9,594 nucleotides of DNA, taken from positions 9,276 through 18,869 of the forward strand of contig MHDY01000122.1 of assembly GCA_001803705.1 (NCBI GenBank), written 5' to 3'. The position numbers were made by a program, and so were the translations under genes. Position 1 is the first letter of the stretch. The number at the start of each line of letters is the position of its first letter. This document shows, piece by piece, positions 1 to 7,595 of this stretch. The notes under the pieces are model-generated. The model was not told the DNA's origin, ran no database searches, and saw only the letters and a list, made by a program, of their open reading frames with translations. This stretch comes from Nitrospirae bacterium GWC2_56_14. Lineage in GTDB: Bacteria; Nitrospirota; UBA9217.

Positions 1-1
1 C

Positions 2-442
2 ACCCAGAGGACCGCGGTGCAGACCTCCAACGATCGCTACGCAAACCTCGAAACGAATTTTCTGCTGCAGCGCATGGAATCCTACGAGGGGATCGTTGTG
101 ATCACCACGAACGCGGGCAGCAGGATCGACAGCGCTTTCCAGCGGAGGATCGATGCCGTGGTCGAATTCCGGCCGCCCGACATCATGGAACGCTGGACAA
201 TATGGCAGCTCCATCTTTCTTCCGACCACGACGTCGATCATGCCTTCCTCGAGGAAGTCGCCGGCGAATGCGCGCTCAGCGGAGGACAGATCCGGAACGC
301 GGCGCTGCATGCGACGCTGCTCGCGCTGAACGACGGACGTAAGCTCGCAACCGGCCATCTCGAACTGGCGGTGCAGCGGGAATACCGAAAGATGGGTTCT
401 GTGTGTCCCTTGCGCGGACCAGCAGCGGCGTACCGAGGTTAA
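2..442 (+). CDS. AAA+ ATPase, eCIS Afp15-like, C-terminal part (5' end outside window)
   Basis: The frame is open from the window edge, and 146 residues are visible. They cover the second half of an AAA+ module. A segment ending in LLQRMESYEGIVVITTN matches the strand and sensor-1 region (TTN). It is followed by an FQRRID arginine-finger region and then by the helical lid with a sensor-2-like SGGQIRN motif. The DRYAN...LLQRME pattern is what I recognise from the ATPase of extracellular contractile injection systems (Afp15/PVC15 type), thought to act in particle assembly or cargo loading in the producing cell. Walker A and B motifs must lie upstream. The GTG at 17 is an ordinary internal Val codon, not a start. 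The stop lies six bases before the next start, so the two genes are probably co-transcribed. A generic AAA+ ATPase of another locus is the alternative. The AAA+ call is firm and the eCIS assignment is moderately strong, supported by the neighbouring gene. Confidence 0.85.
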   Translation, partial: TQRTAVQTSNDRYANLETNFLLQRMESYEGIVVITTNAGSRIDSAFQRRIDAVVEFRPPDIMERWTIWQLHLSSDHDVDHAFLEEVAGECALSGGQIRNAALHATLLALNDGRKLATGHLELAVQREYRKMGSVCPLRGPAAAYRG

Positions 443-448
443 AGGATC

Positions 449-3400
449 ATGTCAGTCGCAGCCTCCCGAAAATCTGCGAAAGCTCCGGCACGGCCGCCGA
501 AAAAATCAGGCGCTGCAGCCGTAAGCCGTATTCGCGTGCCGCGTCCGTCCGGAGACGTCCCCGTTCCCCCCGGTCCGGCCGTAAAACTCTCGAATAAAAA
601 AGCGACAGACGACCCGCGCTTCAAGAAGATGACGGCTAAGCTTCAAAAGAGCGCGCTCAAATCGAAAAAACATCCCCCCGCCTCTCAAAAGACCGCAGAA
701 GCGCAGGCCGCGGCTTTACCTCCCGCAAACGAAAAGCTCGCCGGCGCGCAGGCAAACAAAGCCGATGCGATGGCTTCGGCGCAAACAGGAAAGCCAGAAC
801 CCACCAGCTTTCTTTCCATGCTGCGTGCCGAGATCCAGAAGGTCATGCCGAAAAAGACCAAGGACGCCGGGGACTTCATGAAGGGCGATGACCGGGAGCA
901 GCTCAAAGGGGCGATGACCGGCAATGTGGAACAGCAGAAATCCAGAGCTACCGCGGGGATCAAGTCCGCGTCGGACGCGCCGCTCGATACGGCATCGATC
1001 GAGGCTAAGCAGGTCGCCCCGCTGCCGCCCGAACAGACGCCCGGCCAGCCGCCGGCCGTGGGCGGAGCCGATGCAATGCCGGCGCCCAAGCCGGCGGAGG
1101 AGACATCGCTCGCCCAGGGCAAACAGGACACAGAAAAACTGCTCTCCGGTGCAGAGGTCTCGACACCGCAGCTTGAGAAGGCGAATGATCCGCGATTCAC
1201 AGCGGTGGTGACAACGAAGTCGAAAGCGGACCAGTTCGCGGATTCCGGGCCGAAGCAATATCAGAAGCAAGAGCAGGGTCTTTTGTCGAAGGCCGGAGCG
1301 CAGGCCTCGGCGGATGAAAAGAAGGGACTGCTGGGATTCCTTGCCACCGGCATCAAAGCGGGCCAGGGCGTGCAGACGAAGCAGCTTTCGGCAAAGGAAA
1401 AAGATGAAGCCGAGCGCAGGAAAGTAGCCGACCACATCCAGGGGATCTTCGAGAAGACGAAGGAGACCGTGGATAAAAAGCTCGCGAACCTTGACGAGGA
1501 GGTATCCGCCGTTTTTGACCGGGGCACGGATAACGCCGTCGCCAAGATGCGCGATTACGTGGATTCGCGCTTTAAAAAGCGATACAGCGGTCTTGACGGG
1601 AAGCTCCTCAAGGGGAAAGATTGGCTGTTTCCGCTGCCTGATGCCGTAAAAGCCTGGTTCGATCAGGCGCACAAGATCTTTCTGCAGGAACTGGACGCGC
1701 TCGTCGTGCGCGTGGCCAATCTCGTAGAGGCCCGGTTAAAGGAGGCCAAGGACGAGATCGCCAGAGGCCAGAAGAAGATCAGCGAATACGTCAAATCGCT
1801 TCCCGGCAACTTGAAGGCGGTGGGCGCGGCCGCGGAAAAGGAAATGGCAGGCAAGTTCGATGAGCTGCGCCAGGGCGTGGACGAAAAGAAGAACGATCTT
1901 GCCCAGAAGCTGGCCCAGCGCTACAAGGACGCCTCCGAAAAGGGCGCCAAGGCCCTGCAGGAGATGAAGGACGCGCACAAGAGCCTGTACGAAAAAGTGC
2001 GCGACGCGATCGCGGAGGTCGTCAAGGTCCTGCGGGAGTTCAAGAACAAGATCATGGGACTGCTCCGGAAGAGCAAGGCCGCAATCGATCTTATCGTCGC
2101 CGACCCCATCGGCTTTCTCAAGAACCTGCTCAAGGCCGTGGGCAAAGGACTCAGCCAGTTCGTCGAGAACATATGGACCCACCTGAAAGAGGGTTTCATG
2201 GCCTGGCTCTTCGGCTCCCTTGCCGAGTCCGGCGTCGAAGTGCCGAAGGACATGAGCCTCCCGTCGCTGCTGAAGCTGGTCCTGCAGGTCCTGGGACTGA
2301 CCTATCAGCGGATTCGTGCCAAGGCGGTGAAGGTGCTGGGTGAGCGCGCGGTATCGGTGATCGAAAAGGTCGCCATGATCATCAAGGAACTTGTAACCAG
2401 CGGCCCGGCCAAGCTTTGGGAAATGATGAAGGAGTACCTGGGCAATCTCAAGGAGATGGTCATCGACGCGATCCAGGACTGGGTGGTCACGACGGTCATC
2501 AAGGCGGCGGTACTCAAGCTGGTATCAATGTTCAATCCGGTAGGGGCGATCATCCAGGCCATCATAACGATCTACAATGTAGTGATGTTCTTCATCGAAC
2601 GTATCAGGCAGATCATGGCCTTCGTGGAATCGGTCATCAATTCGGTCTACGAGATCGCCACCGGCGCGATCGGGTCGGCGGCGAACTGGATCGAAAAGGC
2701 CCTCGCCAGGACCATTCCGATCATCATCGCGTTCCTGGCGCGGCTGCTGGGCATTACGGGTATAACGGAAAAGATCGTGGGCATCATCAAGAAGATCCAG
2801 GCCAAGGTGGATCTGGCGATCGAGAAGGTCATCACCAAGATCGCGAAGGGGATCGGGAAGCTCATCGGGGCGGGAAAAGCGGCGGTGGGGAAAATTTTTC
2901 AGTGGTGGAAAACAAAAAAGAAATTTAAAACCAGCAAAGGAGAAAGTCATTCAATATTTTTTGAAGGGGAAGGACGCAGCGCCGAACTTATGATCGCAAG
3001 TACCAAAAATAAATTCCTGCTTTTTGTTAAGCAATTAGATACGAAAAAAGACCCGGAAAAAGAAAAAGCGAAGACAGCAGCGATCTCGACGGCGAAACAA
3101 ATTGATAGTCTAAAAGCGCGCGTATCAACTAAAAAGGGCGATGTTAAAGATGAAACCCCGGAGTTTGAAAAATTAACTCAGCAATTGGCAGAGCAAACAA
3201 AAATCTTTATGGACAGGACAGATGCTCTACCTGCATCTGAGACGCCCAAATATGGGACCTTGAGAGAAGGATATGGAACATCCATGTTGATAGAACCGTT
3301 GACGAAAATCGGGCCGCCCGGATCGGTGCCAAGTGCTTCGAGTAATCGCTGGGAACGGCTGAATATGCGAAAGGAAGTCGTCCGCAGCTACTATATACGA

Positions 3401-3826
3401 GGTCACCTGCTGAACCATAATATTCATGGCCCCGGTACAACCTGGAAAAACCTGACGCCTTTGTCGCAAAAGGGAAACAAAAACCATTTAGCCATAGCAG
3501 AAAAGGAGGTTAAAAAAGCAGTTGCCAGCGGTGAAATCCTGCGTTATGAGGTGGTCGCGAAATTCGAACGACAAAAAAATACGGCGCTAATAGAACAAGT
3601 GAACAAACTGAATATTTCAGAGACAAAAAAAGAAGATATAAGGACCGTAATTCACGAGGAGCAGTTTATGCCTGCGTATTTACTTTGTACCGCACATACA
3701 CTGGAGAACTCCATTGACGAGAAAACCAAAAAAAGAAAAATAAAGAAAACACTCGTTTCAGAAAACACCAAAGTCGATAACACGGTAGATGATCAGGACG
3801 TCAAACAATACAATGTTGTCCGCTAA
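449..3826 (+). CDS. Large modular eCIS-type cargo toxin with C-terminal RGH-motif nuclease-like domain
   Basis: This gene encodes 1125 residues. Residues 1 to about 310 are Lys/Ala/Pro/Gln-rich and probably disordered, with two DPRF motifs (55-58 and 247-250). Residues about 315-560 are charged and coiled-coil-like. Residues about 560-815 form amphipathic and hydrophobic helices, the most hydrophobic at 679-716 and 755-773, a plausible membrane-inserting or translocating region. From about 820 onward comes a distinct module with R984-G985-H986, N989, GPG at 994-996, a KNLTPL stretch (1000-1005) and NKNH (1010-1013). This order resembles DNA/RNA non-specific (beta-beta-alpha-metal) endonucleases of the Endonuclea_NS_2 kind, in which the His of RGH is the general base. 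No signal peptide and no DUF4157 metalloprotease-like domain is seen. The start has AAAGGA very close and GAGG about 10 bases upstream. DNA encoding the C-terminal module is visibly A/T-richer, suggesting module exchange. The cargo role and nuclease activity are inferred from motifs and context. Surface-polymorphic or antibacterial toxin is the alternative. Confidence 0.8.
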   Translation: MSVAASRKSAKAPARPPKKSGAAAVSRIRVPRPSGDVPVPPGPAVKLSNKKATDDPRFKKMTAKLQKSALKSKKHPPASQKTAEAQAAALPPANEKLAGAQANKADAMASAQTGKPEPTSFLSMLRAEIQKVMPKKTKDAGDFMKGDDREQLKGAMTGNVEQQKSRATAGIKSASDAPLDTASIEAKQVAPLPPEQTPGQPPAVGGADAMPAPKPAEETSLAQGKQDTEKLLSGAEVSTPQLEKANDPRFTAVVTTKSKADQFADSGPKQYQKQEQGLLSKAGAQASADEKKGLLGFLATGIKAGQGVQTKQLSAKEKDEAERRKVADHIQGIFEKTKETVDKKLANLDEEVSAVFDRGTDNAVAKMRDYVDSRFKKRYSGLDGKLLKGKDWLFPLPDAVKAWFDQAHKIFLQELDALVVRVANLVEARLKEAKDEIARGQKKISEYVKSLPGNLKAVGAAAEKEMAGKFDELRQGVDEKKNDLAQKLAQRYKDASEKGAKALQEMKDAHKSLYEKVRDAIAEVVKVLREFKNKIMGLLRKSKAAIDLIVADPIGFLKNLLKAVGKGLSQFVENIWTHLKEGFMAWLFGSLAESGVEVPKDMSLPSLLKLVLQVLGLTYQRIRAKAVKVLGERAVSVIEKVAMIIKELVTSGPAKLWEMMKEYLGNLKEMVIDAIQDWVVTTVIKAAVLKLVSMFNPVGAIIQAIITIYNVVMFFIERIRQIMAFVESVINSVYEIATGAIGSAANWIEKALARTIPIIIAFLARLLGITGITEKIVGIIKKIQAKVDLAIEKVITKIAKGIGKLIGAGKAAVGKIFQWWKTKKKFKTSKGESHSIFFEGEGRSAELMIASTKNKFLLFVKQLDTKKDPEKEKAKTAAISTAKQIDSLKARVSTKKGDVKDETPEFEKLTQQLAEQTKIFMDRTDALPASETPKYGTLREGYGTSMLIEPLTKIGPPGSVPSASSNRWERLNMRKEVVRSYYIRGHLLNHNIHGPGTTWKNLTPLSQKGNKNHLAIAEKEVKKAVASGEILRYEVVAKFERQKNTALIEQVNKLNISETKKEDIRTVIHEEQFMPAYLLCTAHTLENSIDEKTKKRKIKKTLVSENTKVDNTVDDQDVKQYNVVR

Positions 3827-3836
3827 TGCAGAGACA

Positions 3837-6632
3837 ATGCAGCTAACATCATTTCAAGACAGGCACAAAAACAAAGACATCCTCGTCTGCGGTTGCGGCG
3901 AGTCGCTGCGGGATTTGACGCACCCGGAACGGTTCATTACGATCGGCGTGAACGATGTGGGGCGCTTGTTTCATCCCGACTACCTGGTAGTGGTGAATGC
4001 GCGCCGGCAGTTTTCAGGAGACCGGTTTCGATATGTCGAACAGTCCCAGGCAAAGTATCTTTTCACGCAGCTCGAGCTCGGCATAGCCCATCCGAACATC
4101 GTCAAATTCAAGCTCGGGATCTATGGCGGAACGAACGGGTCCGATTCCCATGTGCTGCATTATACGCAGAACTCGCCCTATGTGGCGCTTTGCCTGGCGG
4201 CCCATATGGGCGCCAAAAGGATCGGCCTCATCGGCGTGGATTTCTCGGACAATCATTTTTTCGGAAAAACGGGAAGACATGCCTTGGCCAACCAGCTCCC
4301 GCAGATCGACGAGCAGTACCGGAAATTACGCGACGCACTCGAGAAGCAAGGCATCGAGGTGTTCAACCTGAGCGCACAAAGCAGGCTGGCGGCGTTTCCC
4401 AAGATGACGCTGAGTGAATTCGCATCACGGTCCGAATGCAATGCGCCCGGAACCGGTAAGCAGGAAAAATCGGAGAACAGCCGGCATCGAATCTTTTTTG
4501 TGCATTACCGTTTTCTAGCTTGCGGCGACGTGTTCGCCACCGGCCTTCGGCACGCTGCCGAAGAGCTGGGTATCATCCATGAGCATGCATTCTGGGACGA
4601 CCCCTTATTGCCGCAAAAAGTCGGGACATTCGAGCCCGACCCCCTCTTCGTAGTCCACGGCCGCAGTTTCATCCGGAAGTGGGGAGACCGGTTTGGGGAC
4701 CTGAATACAGCAGTCTGGCTGCTTGACGAGCCCTACGAGGTGGATGATACGGCGAGCTGGTCCTCAAAGTTCAGGACCGTATTCGTGAACGATCCGGCGA
4801 CGCTTTCCCGGCACCGGAACGCGCATTACCTGCCGGTTTGCTACGATCCGAAACTGCACCGGAACGGCGTGCGTGATCGCAAATACGAGGTGGGATTCAT
4901 AGGCGGTTATAACGAGACGCGCGAGCGGGCGCTCGCATCGCTTGCCCGGGAGGGACTGCTCTCCTATGTCGTGGGCGGGCCGTGGCGGGACCCGGCGCTG
5001 CAGCGGATCAGCATAGGAAAAAACGTTCCGCCGGAGGAGACCGCGGAACTCTACCGGCAGACCCGGATCGTGGTGAATGTTTTCCGCGACATCCACCATT
5101 ATAATCGGCAAAACATCGGGGGGCAGTCCATGAACCCGCGGATCTATGAGGCCGCGGCCTGCGGAGCGCTGGTGATATCCGAAAAACGCCCAGAACTGCA
5201 ATCCGTTTTTCCCGAAATGCCGTTGATCGAAAATCAGACAGCCCTGGTTTCGACCATTCACGGCTTCCTGACCGAGAACGAAAAGTATGAAGCGGTGCGG
5301 AAAGCATGTTCTTCGCGATTGAGTGGACACACTTACGCCGACAGGCTAAAGGAAATCATTCGTATCGCCTGCCGGAAAGCATCTGCTGACGGAGGGAAGG
5401 AGTTTCGTATGGAACCATCTGTGCCAGACGTGAAGAGCGCATTGGTCGCCGAGACGGTTGCGGGACTGGAAGACTGGGAGGACTTTGGGGGAATCCTGAC
5501 GCTCACGCCTAACGGAGCTTACCTGCTTCAGAAAGATCATGACGCGAGCCCGGGTTCCGAGAGGGGGATAGTAAGCAGGAAATCTCTTTCCCGCGGCGCG
5601 CTGGTTTTCGAGATCAATCTGGGGGAAAATGCGTGCTTCATCGCGAAGATCCATCAGACTAATAAGCTGGATCAATTGACCAATTCCTACCATTTGATGT
5701 GCGGCGGGCATGTGGATTATTTCGCAAGGCATAATCGCATTTTTAAGACATTCCGACTCAACCGGAACGCATGGGAGAAGGTCCGGATTACCGCGCAAAA
5801 CGGGATGCTTACCCTCTTTCATAACAGTTCGCGGGTTTTTTCAGTCCGGGATCACCATTTAACCGGAGGGTATGCTTTTCTCGGCGTCAAGGGAGGCACC
5901 GCCACTATTCGCAACATATCACTCGATGCAGAGGCAGACCGGGAAAAAACTCCGTCTACGGACGTTTTCAAGGGCACCGAATTCGAAGTGTTGCATGATA
6001 TGCGAGGGACCGAGATACCGACGGTAAGCATTATCACGACGGTCTATGACCGGACGGAGTGTCTCGAAGAATGCATCCGCACGGTGAAACAACTGCATTT
6101 CAGGCAGTATGAACAGCTTATTGTCGCCGATTCCCCCCCTGCACACGTGGTCGAGGCGTTGCAAGCGATCGTTCGCGAGAACGATGACGGGAGCACAATG
6201 TTCGTGAACTTGAAAAAAAGATACAATAATTGGGGAATTACGCCCGCTTCGATCGGTCTGCATCTCGCCCGCGGGAAATATATCTGCTTCCTGTCCGACG
6301 ACAACGGTTATACGCCCGAACACTTCGACCATCTCGTCCCCGTGCTCGAGCATGACCAAGACCTCGGATTCGTGTACAGTTCATGCAATTATGCCGGCCG
6401 GATCCGGCTGAACCATCCAAGACCGGCGCCGGGCAGGATCGACCTGGGCCAGCCCCTGTTTCACAAAAGCCTTTTTAAAAAGCACCTTCAGAATACACTG
6501 CCGTTCAATGAATTTGCGTGGGATTGGCGAATGATAGAACGCTTTCTTCAGCAGGGAGTAAAGTGGCGTCACGTTGAACGAGCCAGCTTCCTGTTCCGCC
6601 TGGCGGCATGCCAGCGAACCGCGAGTCTATGA
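3837..6632 (+). CDS. Four-domain glycosyltransferase: DUF115-like, GT1/CgeB-like, lectin-like jelly roll, GT2
   Basis: Residue numbers are for the 931-residue form starting at 3837; in-frame ATGs at 3789 and 3813 give 947 and 939 residues. I chose 3837 because it follows the toxin stop (3826) without overlap and the first domain begins right after it. No start has a strong Shine-Dalgarno. Residues 10-200 resemble DUF115/MptE-like Rossmann proteins (GCGESL 19-24, GTNGSDS 98-104, IGLIGVDFSD 129-138). Residues 219-523 resemble a GT-B glycosyltransferase of the CgeB/Glyco_trans_1_2 type, with NPRIYEAAACG at 433-443. Residues about 530-697 look like a concanavalin/LamG-type beta-sandwich, possibly glycan-binding. 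Residues 730-931 start with VSIITTVYDR, the opening of GT2 enzymes, and carry SDDN (820-823) at the DXD position. The protein probably transfers two or more sugars in the cytoplasm; acceptor and donor sugars are unknown. The gene lies between the toxin and a second GT and ends in an ATGA overlap with that GT. An internal ribosome-binding site at residue 525 hints at a former gene boundary. Confidence 0.8.
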   Translation: MQLTSFQDRHKNKDILVCGCGESLRDLTHPERFITIGVNDVGRLFHPDYLVVVNARRQFSGDRFRYVEQSQAKYLFTQLELGIAHPNIVKFKLGIYGGTNGSDSHVLHYTQNSPYVALCLAAHMGAKRIGLIGVDFSDNHFFGKTGRHALANQLPQIDEQYRKLRDALEKQGIEVFNLSAQSRLAAFPKMTLSEFASRSECNAPGTGKQEKSENSRHRIFFVHYRFLACGDVFATGLRHAAEELGIIHEHAFWDDPLLPQKVGTFEPDPLFVVHGRSFIRKWGDRFGDLNTAVWLLDEPYEVDDTASWSSKFRTVFVNDPATLSRHRNAHYLPVCYDPKLHRNGVRDRKYEVGFIGGYNETRERALASLAREGLLSYVVGGPWRDPALQRISIGKNVPPEETAELYRQTRIVVNVFRDIHHYNRQNIGGQSMNPRIYEAAACGALVISEKRPELQSVFPEMPLIENQTALVSTIHGFLTENEKYEAVRKACSSRLSGHTYADRLKEIIRIACRKASADGGKEFRMEPSVPDVKSALVAETVAGLEDWEDFGGILTLTPNGAYLLQKDHDASPGSERGIVSRKSLSRGALVFEINLGENACFIAKIHQTNKLDQLTNSYHLMCGGHVDYFARHNRIFKTFRLNRNAWEKVRITAQNGMLTLFHNSSRVFSVRDHHLTGGYAFLGVKGGTATIRNISLDAEADREKTPSTDVFKGTEFEVLHDMRGTEIPTVSIITTVYDRTECLEECIRTVKQLHFRQYEQLIVADSPPAHVVEALQAIVRENDDGSTMFVNLKKRYNNWGITPASIGLHLARGKYICFLSDDNGYTPEHFDHLVPVLEHDQDLGFVYSSCNYAGRIRLNHPRPAPGRIDLGQPLFHKSLFKKHLQNTLPFNEFAWDWRMIERFLQQGVKWRHVERASFLFRLAACQRTASL
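5392..5428 (+). repeat. Copy 1 of a 37-bp diverged repeat, carrying an internal Shine-Dalgarno and ATG
   Basis: This stretch inside the four-domain gene matches 7421-7457 at 29 of 37 positions with no gaps. Both copies share GAGGGAAG, GTTTCGTATGG and CCATC. It contains AAGGAG six bases before an in-frame ATG at 5409, a good ribosome-binding site placed exactly at the start of the lectin-like module. An ORF from 5409 to 6632 would give a 407-residue lectin-like plus GT2 protein. The repeat is directly visible. Use of the internal start is inference. Confidence 0.6.
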
Positions 6633-7411
6633 TATCCTACTGTATTGCATCATACCGGCCGTTGTATTCGGCGATGCTGATCGAGGACCTGATTAGGAAG
6701 ACGACCGTCCCGTTCGAAATTCTCGTCTGGCTGAATTGCGATGAACCCGAATTTGAATTGTCGCTGCGAGAGACGGCTTCCCGGGCACCTCTGCACGTCA
6801 TCGGCAGGACACCGGAGAACATCGGGATGCGCGCATATTCCGCGCTTTTCCAGAGAGCGCAATACGATCTGATCGTACAGATCGACGACGACGTTGTGGC
6901 TGTTTCCCGGCACATAGCAGAACAGGCCGATGAGATCTTTCGAACGCTCCCTCTGGTCAGGCAATTGGTCGCGGATGTGTGGCAGGATGACTATACGACA
7001 GGAGCAAGGCCGCCCATGTCCGCATACCGCCAGTTTAATCATCAGTATGGGCTTTTTGACGGCCCGATAGACGGATGGTTCAGCGTTTTCCACCGTTCGG
7101 CTCTTCCGAACATTATCGATCTCCAAGGCGAATATTTTCCGCTTGGCGGTACGACCAAGCATCGCCTGCAATCCCGGGGACTGAAAGGACTTCTGTGTAC
7201 GCGGTTCAAAGTCTTCCATGTTATCGGCCCGGAATATGCTTCGCACTTCCATATGCTTGAATTCGAGATACAAAAATACCGGCGACTCGGCCGACGGGAG
7301 ATTGTGCAATGGTATGAAGAAGCAAAGCATCGACTGCCGCCGAAAGAGGAGCTGCAGATGCGGGTCGAAGCAGTCTTGAAGCACCTTGACTCTAATTTCG
7401 TAAACGCGTGA
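6629..7411 (+). CDS. GT-A fold glycosyltransferase (GT2-like)
   Basis: This gene encodes 260 residues. The start ATG at 6629 overlaps the preceding stop (ATGA), typical of translational coupling. An ATG at 6608 would add seven residues but overlaps more and has no better ribosome-binding site. The N-terminus, ISYCIASYRP, is the first beta strand of a nucleotide-sugar-binding GT-A fold. RTPENIGMRAYSALF corresponds to the conserved NxG region, and IDDDV with D86-D88 is the metal-binding DXD motif. The second half contains DGPIDGWFSVFHR and PLGGTTKHRL, then an HVIGPEYASHFHM region with His residues that could ligate metal as in other GT-A enzymes. It lacks a signal peptide or clear membrane span, so it is probably cytoplasmic. 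It most likely works with the preceding multidomain enzyme on the same glycan. Donor and acceptor cannot be read from sequence. Confidence 0.8.
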   Translation: MISYCIASYRPLYSAMLIEDLIRKTTVPFEILVWLNCDEPEFELSLRETASRAPLHVIGRTPENIGMRAYSALFQRAQYDLIVQIDDDVVAVSRHIAEQADEIFRTLPLVRQLVADVWQDDYTTGARPPMSAYRQFNHQYGLFDGPIDGWFSVFHRSALPNIIDLQGEYFPLGGTTKHRLQSRGLKGLLCTRFKVFHVIGPEYASHFHMLEFEIQKYRRLGRREIVQWYEEAKHRLPPKEELQMRVEAVLKHLDSNFVNA

Positions 7412-7420
7412 ACGGCGAAT

Positions 7421-7457
7421 GAGGGAAGACGTTTCGTATGGCGCCATCCATACCCGA
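7421..7457 (+). repeat. Copy 2 of the 37-bp diverged repeat, at the start of a small ORF
   Basis: This stretch matches 5392-5428 at 29 of 37 positions, including the distance from GAGGGAAG to the ATG (17 bases in both). The encoded peptides begin MAPSIPE here and MEPSVPD in copy 1, with a further loose match about ten residues on (VDGL against VAGL). This suggests that a gene or module start was duplicated within the locus. Confidence 0.55.
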
Positions 7458-7581
7458 AAATAATATCAATCCGGCAACGAAGGCGGTTGATGGACTGGTT
7501 CCGTCAAACGAGTTGAAATACTATCCAGGCCATACAATCTCCGAAGTGGATAACATATTCGGAATCAGGTTGGACCTGTAA
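7438..7581 (+). CDS. Small 47-residue ORF, probable truncated remnant of a duplicated module
   Basis: This short ORF begins 26 bases after the second glycosyltransferase stop, with GAGGGAAG about ten bases before the ATG. Its first residues (MAPSIPE) resemble the internal start of the lectin-like module of the four-domain gene (MEPSVPD). The similarity fades after about 20 residues and the ORF stops before any jelly-roll could form. No signal peptide, membrane span or known motif is visible. Most likely it is the 5' stump of a duplicated module. A genuine small protein in the glycosylation operon is the alternative. Confidence 0.4.
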   Translation: MAPSIPENNINPATKAVDGLVPSNELKYYPGHTISEVDNIFGIRLDL

Positions 7582-7595
7582 AGAGGAGGTGTCCC

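Noticed and set aside
17..442. Independent gene starting at GTG 17
   Set aside because: The frame stays open to the window edge and the sequence is mid-domain AAA+, so this is the tail of a longer gene.
716..1672. 318-residue antisense ORF opposite the toxin gene
   Set aside because: It is a shadow of the GC-rich, Lys/Ala-rich plus-strand gene. Its translation is Arg/Leu/His-rich low-complexity sequence with no recognisable motif.
2416..2928. 170-residue plus-strand ORF in another frame of the toxin
   Set aside because: Gly/His/Asp-rich translation typical of a shifted frame. The overlapping frame is clearly the coding one, with amphipathic helices.
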